This document shows positions 8,676 through 19,169 of a DNA stretch of 64,000 nt, piece after piece. Source of the DNA: Hydnum rufescens UP504 (Eukaryota; Basidiomycota; Agaricomycetes; Cantharellales; Hydnaceae); contig MU128967.1 of NCBI GenBank assembly GCA_014904985.1, positions 1 through 64,000 of the forward strand. Direction: 5' to 3'. Under the pieces are notes generated by a model. It was given only the letters and a program-made list of their open reading frames with translations. It did no database searches and was not told the origin of the DNA. Position numbers and translations under genes: made by a program. Every line of letters starts with the position of its first letter. Positions within the stretch are counted from its first letter, which is position 1.

Positions 8676-11285
8676 ATGCAGCATCCTGGCCCCCGAAGAC
8701 ACCAGGGATTCCAGCACGGGTGGCGCTATGCTCTGCCAGGCAAAGATGCTGATCCCTCTAGCTTCCATTATGCCCAATATGGAGATGCCGAAGAAGATCC
8801 GGAGTGCCATCCAGTGGAATATTTCTCATACCAGCGCACCGCCTATTTCTACATCTATAGTCTCACCCTGCTGAACCTCACCGGCCCTTATCCCCGTGTC
8901 CCAGGACTCACCCCATTTGCCAGGGACCCCTATGGATATCGGTGGGAGCATCTAGATGAATGGGGATGGCTCGGGAAGTTTGAGTGGACTCTCCAAACAC
9001 AGCTCCTGCCAAAGGGTTACCCATTCCCACTACACCGTGCTTTCATCCCATTAGGTGTCAAAGAATTTGAATTTGACCCTTGTAGTGACCTCCTGCAAGC
9101 AAGGGGGCCCAATCAGAGCCTGAGGAGCCTCTCTATCCGGTACCTCTGGATGGCTCAAAGTACTGGGGCAGTCCTCTCCCATTGCCTGCAATGCATCAAC
9201 CAAATGACTCAGACCCACCACATTATCCTTCCCTCTACCTACAACCAAGACTGGCACTATGGATCCACGTGGCAGTACCTATTACACCAAGGAGCCATCC
9301 CTGCACCCGCCTGGAAGACAGTGCATGTTGCACAAGAGCTCAGATGGCGGCTCCTGGATGGCTTAGGTTACATTCAAATGTCCTTCAGAGTCATCCTATA
9401 TCTCTGGTGCTTCAAGGAAAGGCTTGACCCCCCACGATTCCGAACCACCATCAGCTTAGCTGGTCTTATCATCTCGAGCCAGGATCGCCAATCCCATCTC
9501 ATTGGCGAAGGGCTCGCGCAACTAGGCATACCCATTTGGACTATGAGGATCGAGAATGAGAATCCCAAGATAGAGTTGTATCCCCATGGTACCATGAGGA
9601 TCTCGAATTTCTGGGCCGACACTGAACGGAAGATCAAGGATAGGCACCCCTTTTGGAACCTGAGGGACCCCAACGCACAGGAAGCTATCCAGGAGCAATT
9701 TGAGAGGGAACTGAAGGCTCAATATGATAGCCACCTGCTGAGCCCCCCCAAATCTGTCTGGATCACCGAGATAGGCCACCCCAAAGGCACTAATCATACG
9801 GGGCCTTACTATGTACATCACCCATCTTACTTCCAGAGACTGCAAGGACCACAGGGTGAAAATTACCTCAAGGGCCTCATTTGCTGGCTAACCCAAATTC
9901 AAGAAGGCAATTATCTACCAGTGCTGATGGAATTACAGGCTGTACTTGGGGAGGCTACACTACCCCTCACCAAAATCGTTCTGCAGGGTCCCATTACACC
10001 ACCCCCCACATTCCTCCACCAGAACTACCCAACATGTCATGACTGGATGATACGACGTGGCCTCCAATGGCTCGAACCTGAACCCTTCCCGGAGCTGGTT
10101 GCAAAAAGGGCCCTGCTTGCTCGTCTGATTGACCCAGCAGTGCGGACTCATGGGGCCCCCCCTGCGCTCCTGGAAAGATTGGACAAGATGGACACCCTCT
10201 ACCCCTCCATCCTGAGGTCCGCTAGAAGGCCCCATTCCAGCTCCCCAGAGGAACGGCGCATCCACCCCCATCATGAAGCCCCTAAGTACCCTGAGGAGGA
10301 ATTAAGGCCCTATGAGGAGGAAGGTCAGTTTGCAGACCACGACTTCACTCTCCCAGAAGAGATATCCAGCACTCCAGACCCCTCAATTGCGGAAACGCCA
10401 GGCCTTTCCTCATCCTCGGACTCGATTGAGGTCTGGGAACGACCTGGGGCGTGAACAGACAGGTTCCCAGTGGAACTTTCTCCCTTTGTGTATCTTAATT
10501 CGCAAGAACAACTTGAAGATGAACTGATGGACTGATATGGATCAGGAGTAGCTGAATGGCACTATGAGGAACCCCACCTGGTCCTCATCTTCATAGATAA
10601 AGACCAAGCCTGCCGGGCCCTGGAAAGTCAACACCAAGCCTCGCGAAGCTACCCATCCAAGCCCTCAGCCAGGGCCTTTCCATATTCAGAAGGCAGGTTC
10701 CAGAGTTGGGATACATACATCCAAGCTAGGTATACTGAGGACATTGATGGTCGATGCATCACTCAAACCCAAAAGTATCCTGCCCCAGGGCTGGTCAAAG
10801 TGCGAGGAAGCTTCATGCACCCCCCTGAAACCATCTTCAAATTCACATCACTCAAGTCCCTCTTCTTCCCGAAGGGTCCCCCCAAGGGACCCAACCCTGC
10901 ACAAACCCTTATGTCTTGTTATCTCATCCTACCAGCCGTGCTCACTGGATTGCTCGAACAGAGGAGGGACCAACTATTAGGGATGAGCACCTCACTGGCA
11001 GTCCAGCTGTGTGGAGCCACTGGAGAGCTACTGGTCATTCTCACTAACCACCTCTCATATGAGGAGCCCCTACAATTCAATATACTGATCCCTCTGCACG
11101 GCTTTCATCAAGATGCCTTAACCTGGGCCATGCGTGAAATTCCTGAAATCAACCTGACATCTATTGGAGCATGGGGCACATATGGTAGTGAACAATTCAG
11201 ATGGAATTGCCTCTATGAGCGCTATGAAGTTATCCTCGATGATCTCAATCTGGATGATATTGGGGTGCTAGACTACAAATCTTAG
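8676..11285 (+). pseudogene. 870-codon frame of unknown function with two in-frame TGA codons
   Basis: A single frame starts at ATG 8676 after a CT-rich leader and runs to the TAG ending at 11,285, broken only by TGA at 10,452-10,454 and 10,533-10,535. There are no indels. The first 592 codons are uninterrupted. The N-terminal half is rich in W, Y and P (WGWLGKFEWTLQTQLLPKGY) and has LGVKEFEFDPC. The middle is helical. A serine-rich acidic stretch precedes the first stop. The distal part has hydrophobic segments (LMSCYLILPAVLTGLL). No known domain was recognised. Its place downstream of a gypsy fragment and its TGA decay suggest a repeat-borne gene rather than a host gene. Readthrough cannot be excluded. 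Confidence 0.6.
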
Positions 11286-11637
11286 GTCCCACGCTGGGGG
11301 GCACTGTAATATAGCTCTTTAGTTACAAAGTCCTTCTTTCCATTTCAGGACACTTATGTAATAGCATGGTCCATGATGATTGTAGTCACGGATGTTACTG
11401 AATGGAGAGTAACTTCTTGCCCAGACCTCTATGCTCATGCAAGACCCGCGAAACCTTCCTGTCATGTCACTATCGACATGACCTGCTACTGACACACCCC
11501 CCTCTTTCTGTTCTAGCAGCCGCTCAGACAGCTGGCCTACTTGGTGAGTCTCATATCGACGTGACTCTAACTGTGAGTACAGCTCTTTAGCCTACTCACT
11601 GACTTCTATCCCTCCCCTTAGATAGTCATTACACCAC
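11286..11637. other. no gene seen
   Basis: Unique-looking intergenic sequence with one 62-codon frame (11,402-11,590) that shows no recognisable motif. Confidence 0.3.
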
Positions 11638-13218
11638 TTGGCTAACAACTACTTACTTGCCTTCATCATCCTCCCCCTTCCCCTGCACTCTTTTCTCCTG
11701 GACTCAGAGCAAAGCAAGTGCCTAGCTCCATGCCTGGTTCCCCCACTTGAGGCTAGTGCTGAGAGCAGTAGGAATTCTACTCTTCTCAATCCCCTTCTTC
11801 CCCCCATTGACTCTGCCTTGTCTAATGACAACTATCGCGTACGTTTGCAGTTGAACAACATGCTATTACAGTATGAACATCTACATCGACGCACCCATAT
11901 AACACTAACACAACACAGAGTTTCTGGCCTGATTCCATCAATTCATCTTTGAACCAAATCATAAAATGTACAATAACAATGAACAGTCTAACCCAAGCCA
12001 ACCTGTAGGCTCCAATGTCCATTTTGCACTTGACCCTCGTCTCACATTATACCATCAGACCACTGATCCACGCCCCAGACCAGTTCAGTCCGCCACATCA
12101 TTCTCCAACCATCTCATAGCTGAACAAAAGGCTAAACAAAACACTGCGGAAGATCAACCGAAGAACCCTGAAACTGGACATGCTTTCGACTCATGACTGC
12201 CAACATCTGTTCAAACGGCAATTCCTCTCAAATCGTTCCCTCCTGATATGGTGACCTATTTGCATTACGACAAGAACTCGAGATGAATCAGGCTGCCAAG
12301 AAAGAAACTGCGAGTCAAACCAGGTCTCCAACCGCTCAGCAACTATGTGAAATATTCCACTCCTCCACAGATTCACTCACTTCTAACTTGACAAACTCTT
12401 CTCATCCATCATCCTGTCTCTCATCCCATCTATCTCATTCGTCGAAACTCCCTCCTTGTGCTCCTCGCAGCTTTTATAAGCAACCAATCAGTATCCCATG
12501 ACCCAGCAAAAACGCCAACTCATATCACACATGGCCTTCATACAGACAAGCAATTGTAGATCGCAAGCACAACACCATGCAACAACTAGATGAGGTCCAA
12601 CAAGAATATGAAGACAAGCGTTATGAGGACATAAAGCAACATGTGGATCTTCTTGACCAGCTAAGTCACATGGTTGCCAATCACAATATGCAAATTGATT
12701 CTCTCACGCCGCCCCTTGCGCTTCTCTTGTCTACTCTTCATCAGTGAGAGGCTGACCTCAAAACGAAATCCAAGATACTTGACAATTGCAACATCAAGTT
12801 AGCCCATGATGAAGAATGTGTTGCTAACTGGCGCAATTGTCTTCTCTATCCCTCAGCATTTCATCATGTGTCACAGACTGACAGACTATCCCATATCTTT
12901 ATCCATGCAGCCGATATTATATGACAACATCATAGGTTAGACACACCTTCTGCAGCCTTTGCCCTCCATTGTTGTATCGCCCCCACAATATCCCAGCTTG
13001 CATCATCCCTCTGTGAAACAGACGCTTCCTTTCTAACAATCATGCCTGACGATCGAGCAGTCCTCTACTACACTAGACACATATGCGACATCCAATATGA
13101 CCTCCTAGACAATGAATGGGCTGACTTCAAGAAAGACCCAGTGGCCCCATATGAGCTCACAAACCTTCCATCCAATCTGGCAACCAAGGATTCCAACGTC
13201 GACTCAAATGGGTGGTAG
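11638..13218 (+). pseudogene. gag-like/coiled-coil frame, cassette copy B (decayed)
   Basis: Successive frames (11,638-11,952, 11,966-12,196, 12,283-13,218) suggest one former gene with one or two indels near 11,955 and 12,200-12,280. The last part is open apart from TGA at 12,499, 12,745 and 12,922, ending at TAG 13,216. It holds a charged heptad-like region (LDEVQQEYEDKRYEDIKQHV) and motifs shared with the frame at window start (DRLSHIFIHAADII; YDLLDNEWADFKKD). The internal stops are all TGA at positions compatible with arginine. No known domain was recognised. It heads the second cassette, followed by a minisatellite and the decayed small-protein cluster. Confidence 0.45.
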
Positions 13219-13239
13219 CCCAACATGGTCCATTACATC

Positions 13240-13565
13240 TTGCACTTCATCATCTTGTATCTCAAAATTCCCTTGTAAGTCTCATAACCTGCATCATGCA
13301 CTTCGTTGTCTTGTATCTCAAAATTCCCTTGTAAGTCTCGTAACCTGCATCGTGCGCTTCGTCGTCTTGTATCTCAAAATTCCCTTGTAAGTCTCATAAC
13401 CTGCATCTTGTGCTTCATCGTCTCATATCTCAAAATTCCCTCATAAGTCTCGTAACCTGCATCTCACGCTTCATTGTCTCGTATCTCAAAATTCCCTTGT
13501 AAAGTCTTGCAACCTGCATCTCGTGCCTCATTGTCTCATATCTCAAAATTCCCTCCCCATGCTTC
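13240..13565 (+). repeat. 56-bp minisatellite, about 6 copies
   Basis: CTCAAAATTCCC recurs at 13,261, 13,317, 13,373, 13,429, 13,485 and 13,542. The unit also contains AAGTCTCATAACCTGCATC and a variable TTGTCTTGTAT. It sits directly after the gag-like frame, the same relative place as the 40-bp repeat of copy A, but its sequence is different. Confidence 0.92.
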
Positions 13566-14296
13566 ACAACTCGTACCTTGTATGTCGCGGCTCACAATCT
13601 CGCACCTCGTAACCTCATGACTCATAACCCCGTGTTTCATAGTCATCCAATCTGTTCCCCACTCCCCTCTGTCTTTTCTCTTTCTTTCTTTCTCACTGAT
13701 CCCATCCTTAACAATAAAATCTGTGCCTCAAATGTTCCTTTCACATATGCTCCAAGACCAAATGTACTAAATATGTTGCCTATTGGCCAAGAAAAACCTT
13801 GTCTTTTCTTTTTTCTTCTCTAAAAAAGTCTTAAAAGTGTCTGAACCCATCTAAAAACTCTTAAATAAAAATCCTGGATTCCTGTTCTACCTTTAAAAAT
13901 ATGTTTGACTTTGCCCAATGCTTACTTTGAACTTAGCAAATCAAAAAAATCAACCAAAGACCAAAGTCAAAGTCAAAACTCAACAAGTTATGGCCCATAT
14001 AGCCTGAACCAAGCCATAAAAAACCACACTAAAATCAAAAACTACAAGTCTATAAACAGCAAAATCAAACCCATGACTTAACAAATTAATACACCAAAAC
14101 TGAACCCGAACCTAGAACCCTGAAAATCCAAGTAAATTTCTAAGCCTAGACCAATCCAATCCAACTTATAAAAACACCTCCAACAAACAAATTCCTCTTT
14201 TCTCATCCCATCCACACAACTCTAAAAAGAACATATGTCAGAAACAATGCTACTTATATAAATGCTTACCTAAAAAGGGGCAGAACACCATCAATT
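13566..14296 (+). promoter_or_regulatory. AT-rich spacer with TATA-like sites before cluster B
   Basis: A pyrimidine-rich stretch (13,640-13,700) is followed by A-rich sequence. CTTATAAAAACACC at about 14,165 is a plausible TATA box 130 bp before the first frame of cluster B. No gene is seen. Confidence 0.35.
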
Positions 14297-14659
14297 ATGC
14301 CTACCAACGCATTTATGGACAGCATTCCTAAAATCCATGCAGAACTCCCATCCAACCTCAACAGTATATACATCCCGGACAATACAGTGGGGCACATGGT
14401 TTTTTTTGTGCAGCACATCTGGGACTGGAACAACCCTATTCTAAATCTTCACATCAGATGAAGGGGTTACTTTTGCCCCAACACAACAACCACAATCCAA
14501 ACGTATACAATCACCCACATCAAATCATACTGCATGACCCGAGACTACTCTGATGATTCTGATTTTCATGTGAGGGTACAGATAAGGCTAACTGTGTATG
14601 GAAATGTCAATAGAGAGGCAATCTACCTTCCTACATTCACCCATGACCTCCCTGAATAA
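14297..14659 (+). pseudogene. decayed copy of small domain-family gene A3
   Basis: From ATG 14,297 the frame is colinear with A3 (GYFCPN, DFHVRVQIRLTV, PTFTHD) to TAA 14,657-14,659, but a TGA interrupts it at 14,459-14,461, next to the conserved core. Apart from the stop the frame is free of indels. Confidence 0.6.
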
Positions 14660-14996
14660 ACCCTCATTGTTGTTGAACCACCACTAAAAAACAAAATCCT
14701 CCTCCATCATGAAAATGCCATAAATGCATATGAAATTGCAAATTTAGTCATGTGCCAGAAGTCAAACAACTGAGTACAAAATCATTGAAAAATGCAGACT
14801 AAACACCTTCATCTGCAAATCCAAAAACCCCCTGCTACAACCTCGAAAAAGTCATGAGCTCAATCAGTATGTGAAAACTGCAATCATTAAGGACATTCAC
14901 TAAACAAACAGGAACCTAGATGATATCAAGAACTCAGGCAGTGATTCGAATTCAGCTGCTGATGGAATTTCTCTTTCATGTCAGGACTTTGCAACA

Positions 14997-15278
14997 ATGC
15001 CAGAAACTGAAATTGGCTTAAAAGTATACATAACTACCCACAATTCGCCCTTCCTATCACTACAAGTAGGGGAATTTGGCACATTTTATCCCAATGCCAA
15101 AAACAACAACAAACACTTCTATTTCACTTGCCTGAATCAAATCTGAATCAAAGACTTCAGTTCAGATGGTCACCTCCTCATTCAGATCACTCATTTTATT
15201 GTAGTATTTGGAGATTTGGAGGATTAAGAGTGCCCCCACCCATATTTCACCCACACGACCCCAATCATCATATAATCA
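14997..15278 (+). pseudogene. decayed copy of small domain-family gene A1
   Basis: ATG 14,997 opens a frame with the family core (SPFLSLQVGEFGTFYP versus SPFLSIRLGDFGAVYP in A1). It is broken by TGA at 15,144 and a TAA near 15,219, both at positions where A1 has other residues (arginine at the first). The relative order in this cluster (A3-like, A1-like, A4-like) differs from cluster A. Confidence 0.6.
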
Positions 15279-15501
15279 ATTACAAAATAAACCTCCACCT
15301 CCACCTAAAGACATTAATATAAAAAGGGAACAATAGCAAAATGTGAAACAAGTGACCCTGTTGATCAATGAAGGAATCCAAGCTCATGGGAGGCCTAAGT
15401 GAAATTAAAGGTTGACACATGATCACAGACCTACAGATGCAAAAATGACATAAAAGCAAATTGAATGACTATCCCCAAGGTATGAATCAAAAGTGTTCAC
15501 C

Positions 15502-16016
15502 ATGCCATTGGAACTTCACATGATCATTTACCAGCAATTCAACTATCTCTATCCTGAACCATTCACCCACCTCGAATCCCATATGATCATCCATTATTTC
15601 CCAAATCCCCAAGTTGCATTTGATGGCATTATAAAGACAAAAAGAGTCGATTGGACAACATACAAGTTCAGAGAACCATTCAACAATCGACCCTCGTTAC
15701 ATCACAACCTTGAAATCGAATTTGTCCTTCTCCTCCATGTTCCAGAGAACATATCTGTGCCTCGTTGAACCTTCTCCACAGATTCTCTTGACCTCCATCT
15801 GAACAATGTAATCCAAAGTGGGTATTTGCTTGATAATCCAAGACTTATACAAAGAAAAACCTATTGAAAACGCGGATATTAAAAGATCCATACCCGACAA
15901 TAAGCAACTTCTATCACCAAATTCAAAGTGTAAACTTGCAGGAGATTTCACTTTGGTTTGAAGGGTGGAAATGGTGGTATTACACAAGGAAAGGCAACTC
16001 AGGCTCAGTTGTATAA
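15502..16016 (+). pseudogene. decayed copy of small domain-family gene A4
   Basis: The start context ACCATGCC and the first 85 codons align with A4 (MPLELHMIIYQQF; AFDGIIKTKRVDWTTY; EIEFVLLLHVP; ISVPR). A TGA (about 15,766) replaces the codon after PR. The second-exon motif (WFEGWKWWYY) is present at about 15,950-15,985 and ends at TAA 16,014-16,016. The sequence after it (16,025-16,100) is also shared with cassette A. Confidence 0.6.
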
Positions 16017-16205
16017 GCCAGGGAAAGATAAAAGACATTGCAAGGGGCTGCAATTAAAAGTGTTCACCATCTGTGGAAGATAAAAACATCCAGTATCAGA
16101 AAATGCAAATATCCATTGATCCCAGCCATTGGAATGATCATGTGACCTATTATGAAATTAATTACAGCTATGCATGAAAACAGAGTTCATTCAATTACTC
16201 CATCA

Positions 16206-16595
16206 TTTTTGATTGGAGAGGTATGCCCATATAACACTTAGAAAGCTAAGATTCACACCTTTCGAATGGTACCAAACACAAGTTGAACAGACCAAAACTG
16301 CACTCTCCAGGCCAATTTTACTATCAAAATCCAAGATTTCCAGTAAAAAAATGAATTTCTCCCTCTGTTCACATCCAATACCCTCAGAACAACCGCACCT
16401 AGAAAGATATAAAAAATCCGCATCCAAAGGTACTGATCATGCAAAGAACAGATCAAAACTGAACTCTACAGAACAATATTACTATCAGAATCAACACTCA
16501 TCAGTAAAAAACAAATTTCTCTGTCAGTTTACACTGGATCTGCTTGGAAACACCGCGCCCAGAAAGCTGTTAAAAATACGCATCTAATGATACCA
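16206..16595 (+). repeat. degenerate tandem units also found in the 20-21 kb foldback element
   Basis: Phrases such as CGCGCCCAGAAAGCTGTTAA, CGCATCTAATGATACCAAG and TTCGAATGGTACCAAACAC recur two or three times and match CGCGCCCAGAAAGATACTAA and TCGAACGGTACCAAACACG at 20,340-20,390. The unit is about 130-180 bp. No convincing coding frame was found. Confidence 0.6.
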
Positions 16596-16787
16596 AGAAC
16601 GTCTATTATGGATGGAAACTGCTGTTTCTGCATCAAATCCCATCCCATGGACTTATCCCCATTATCAACCAGCAACAAAAACATCTTAACCACTGGACTA
16701 CAAACAAATTAATCTCCAAGAACTCAGAAATATCCTTTGATTTCATCTCCCATTGCCACAAATAACTTCTAGAACCTCACAGATAAG

Positions 16788-17063
16788 AAAGATAACACCT
16801 CCTTGACTACCCTTTTGTTCTGTTTATGAATGACTCACCTTCCTTGCAACCACTTTATGAAAGATAACACCTTCTTAGCAACCCTTTTGTTCTGTTTATG
16901 AATGACTCACCTTCCTTGCAACCACTTTATGAATGACTCACCTATCATGCAACCACCTTATGAATGACTCACCCTCCTTGACAACCCTATTGTTCTCACA
17001 TATGACTCACCTAGGAGTGAGTCATATTCTTTAAACACAGCCACCTTCAGAAAGGTATAAAAG
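16788..17063 (+). promoter_or_regulatory. array of six TGACTCA (Gcn4/AP-1-type) sites upstream of a TATA box
   Basis: TGACTCA occurs at 16,831, 16,903, 16,934, 16,965 and 17,003, and its reverse complement TGAGTCA at 17,018. Part of this comes from a 72-bp tandem duplication (GATAACACCT at 16,791 and 16,863). TATAAAAG follows at 17,056-17,063. TGACTCA is the binding site of Gcn4/AP-1-type bZIP factors. The layout is a plausible strong regulated promoter, or a U3-like region of a former element. Nothing coding starts immediately downstream. Confidence 0.6.
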
Positions 17064-17688
17064 CTGGTAGATTTTCCTGTATCCCCCATCTTCTCACTAC
17101 TGGAATATACTACTGTCTACAAATCTGCTTGCATCTGAAGAGAGTACTGATCTAAAAGCCATCTGGAGCTAAGTCATATACAAGGTTGTTAAGACTAAGT
17201 CACTGGAAGCCCTCTATGCGAAATACTAAGCTGAGGATAGTTACAGGACCTAAGGTTAGAGTTGCTGGACATCCAAGGAAAGGTGAGTAATAACAAAGTC
17301 AAGTCAGAAGAAGAAAGAAATACATTGACACACTGAATCAAGCTTAAACTAGTCTAGAAACCTCTTTAGAATCTGCATTTTGACCAGGAGGACACAAATA
17401 GGTACACACAAATAGCAGTAAACAGTTCAATACAACACATATAAGCCTTCCACAAGCATCCCTCAATATATCATTGACTATAGCTAGTCCATACCACAAT
17501 CTTATCTTCCACTGAATACCATACACAGCTTGTTAGAGAGTGACAAACCATCAGAGTGAACCAGCCCATTGAATAAAAACAGAAATACAGTCTCCCATCT
17601 ACACACTGGCTGAACCAGAGGTTGATTTGACAGTCATCGGAGCTCCCAATCCTTCTTCTATACTGCACATATGCTACAACAGATGAAA
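17064..17688. other. leader-like sequence, no gene seen
   Basis: The stretch 17,200-17,290 resembles 5,395-5,500 of cassette A. A GTGAGTAATA at 17,283 could be a splice donor. The remaining frames are short and unrecognised. Confidence 0.3.
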
Positions 17689-17745
17689 TACCACACACCT
17701 GCAGCAGTGGGTGTGTGGTAATAGCTGGTGAGTTTCTCATACAAC

Positions 17746-17783
17746 AGTGCCCAAAGAGCAGCAGTAGCTGCTCTTTGGGTGCT
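17746..17783 (+). other. hairpin B1
   Basis: Arms AGTGCCCAAAGAGCAGC and GCTGCTCTTTGGGTGCT with a 4-nt loop. Relative to B2-B4 one A-T pair has become C-G in both arms, and two pairs are G-T wobbles on the + strand RNA. A T run follows. Confidence 0.75.
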
Positions 17784-17937
17784 GCTTCTGTTTTTTTTTT
17801 CAAACTAATGTATTATTGATTATTCTAGGTCTCCCCTTGATGCACAAAACCCCACCCAACAAGAACACAGATGAAAAACCAATGTGCACAGCCACCCTCA
17901 ACCTGATCCAAGAACCCACAGCCATGAGCCAAAACAA

Positions 17938-17966
17938 GTACCACACCCACTTCGGTGGGTGTGTAC
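17938..17966 (+). other. hairpin A2 with a UUCG tetraloop
   Basis: GTACCACACCCAC-TTCG-GTGGGTGTGTAC: an 8-bp perfect stem capped by C(UUCG)G, an unusually stable RNA loop, plus a lower stem with a one-base bulge. Confidence 0.65.
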
Positions 17967-18431
17967 TACAAGGTATTTTTTCTTTTTGATTTGTATGGAT
18001 GTAACCACACCTGCTAGGGTGGGTGTGGTGCTAATTTTTTGAGGGATGGTACCACACCTGCCCAAGTGGGTGTATATTGAATTATTGAATTTTTAAATAA
18101 ATACAGTAAATCAATAAATAAACAAGTCAATAACAGGACTGACCACTGAATGAAACCCTGCTGACCTGGATATGTACAATATAAATAATTATAGAACTAT
18201 CCCCAATATGCCTGTATGGCCTGCTGCAAGTCTGAGATTCCCTAAGTCCCAATTTTGGTGAATTTTTCCAAGTTCAGAGCCAGGGGCCCCAGGGCCCCTT
18301 GTCTGAGGGTCCAAAATCACCCCTGGAGGCCCCAGGGGCCCCTGCCTGAAAACATCTAGTTAGACTATTTAAATTCAAGGCTCATTGTATCTAACTAGAT
18401 GTACATTTGAGGCTGACTGGGTTGAACAATG

Positions 18432-18467
18432 GCACCAAAAGAGCAGCACCAGCTGCTCTTTTGGTGC
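18432..18467 (+). other. hairpin B2
   Basis: Perfect 16-bp stem GCACCAAAAGAGCAGC / GCTGCTCTTTTGGTGC, loop ACCA. A T-rich stretch, TACTAAC (18,487) and TAG (18,509-18,511) follow. Confidence 0.8.
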
Positions 18468-18691
18468 TAGCTTTCGTTTATTTTTTTACTAACGTTTATT
18501 TATTATTGTAGGCCTCTCCTTGTGTGAAACCCCATCCAACAAGAATGTGGGTGAGACCCAGGACAAACTATGGACACATGCAGCCACTCAAGACCCAATC
18601 AGAGCCCACCCTGCAACAACAAGTGAAATACGGTACCACACACCTGCCAGAGCAGGTGTGTGGTACCATCTAGTGAGTTTCTCCTTGCAGC

Positions 18692-18729
18692 AGCACCAAA
18701 AGAGCAGCACCAGCTGCTCTTTTGGTGCT
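18692..18729 (+). other. hairpin B3
   Basis: Perfect 17-bp stem with loop ACCA, followed by TACTAAC (18,745) and TAG (18,772-18,774). Confidence 0.8.
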
Positions 18730-18944
18730 GCTTCTCTTTGATTTTACTAACATAACATATGAGTTGTTATTCTAGGCCCTCCCTGCACCAAAATCTGCCC
18801 AACAAGAGTACAGATGAAGCCCCCCATGTAGTATCTATGTGCACAGCCACCAAAAACCCTGAGGGTCCAGCCCTATGCGATGTTACCACACCCACAGCAG
18901 CGGGTGTGGTAATCTGCAGTGAGTTGTCAATTAGTCTCAGTCCA

Positions 18945-18986
18945 CCAGCACCAAAAGAGCAGCAAAGGCTGCTCTTTTGGTGCTGG
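18945..18986 (+). other. hairpin B4
   Basis: Perfect 19-bp stem (CCAGCACCAAAAGAGCAGC and its complement) with a 4-nt AAAG loop, followed by CTAACTAAC (19,000) and TAG (19,024-19,026). Confidence 0.8.
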
Positions 18987-19065
18987 CTCTTCTTTCTTTC
19001 TAACTAACACATCACTTATTACTCTAGATTACCTCTACTGGTGCGGAAGGTCAGGACATCCCACT

Positions 19066-19169
19066 CGAATGAAACCTGTACCTGTGTGATGAAACCCCGT
19101 ACCCACGTGACAAAACCCCATACCCACATGACAAAACTCCATACCCATGTGACAAAACCCCATACCCAC
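19066..19169 (-). repeat. 21-bp tandem repeat, about 5 copies
   Basis: CGTGACAAAACCCCATACCC and close variants repeat with a 21-bp period. On the minus strand this reads as a seven-residue repeat (YGVLSHG), but the frame is short and probably not a gene. Confidence 0.85.

Larger units (their letters stand above)
17689..19026 (+). repeat. array of hairpin units with exon/intron-like organisation
   Basis: Two hairpin types alternate. Type A: TACCACACACC...GGTGTGTGGTA and variants at 17,689-17,720, 17,938-17,966, 18,004-18,029, about 18,050-18,077, 18,632-18,667 and 18,883-18,912. Type B: GCACCAAAAGAGCAGC...GCTGCTCTTTTGGTGC, four copies. In three units type B lies inside a GT...AG segment of similar size (17,728-17,828; 18,673-18,774; 18,919-19,026), each starting GTGAGT and most carrying ACTAAC 20-30 nt before TAG, like a fungal branch point and acceptor. 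Between them repeats an exon-like text (ACCCCACCCAACAAGAA). The function is unknown; small-RNA precursor, structured non-coding transcript or repeat by-product are options. Confidence 0.7.

Noticed and set aside
13240..13565. Regular repeats considered as a CRISPR array
   Set aside because: The 56-bp unit is continuous, without unique spacers, and the genome is eukaryotic.
18520..19007. Two open frames of 73 and 82 codons in the hairpin array
   Set aside because: They are by-products of the repeat units and hairpin stems. They cross the intron-like segments and have no shared protein text beyond the repeat.
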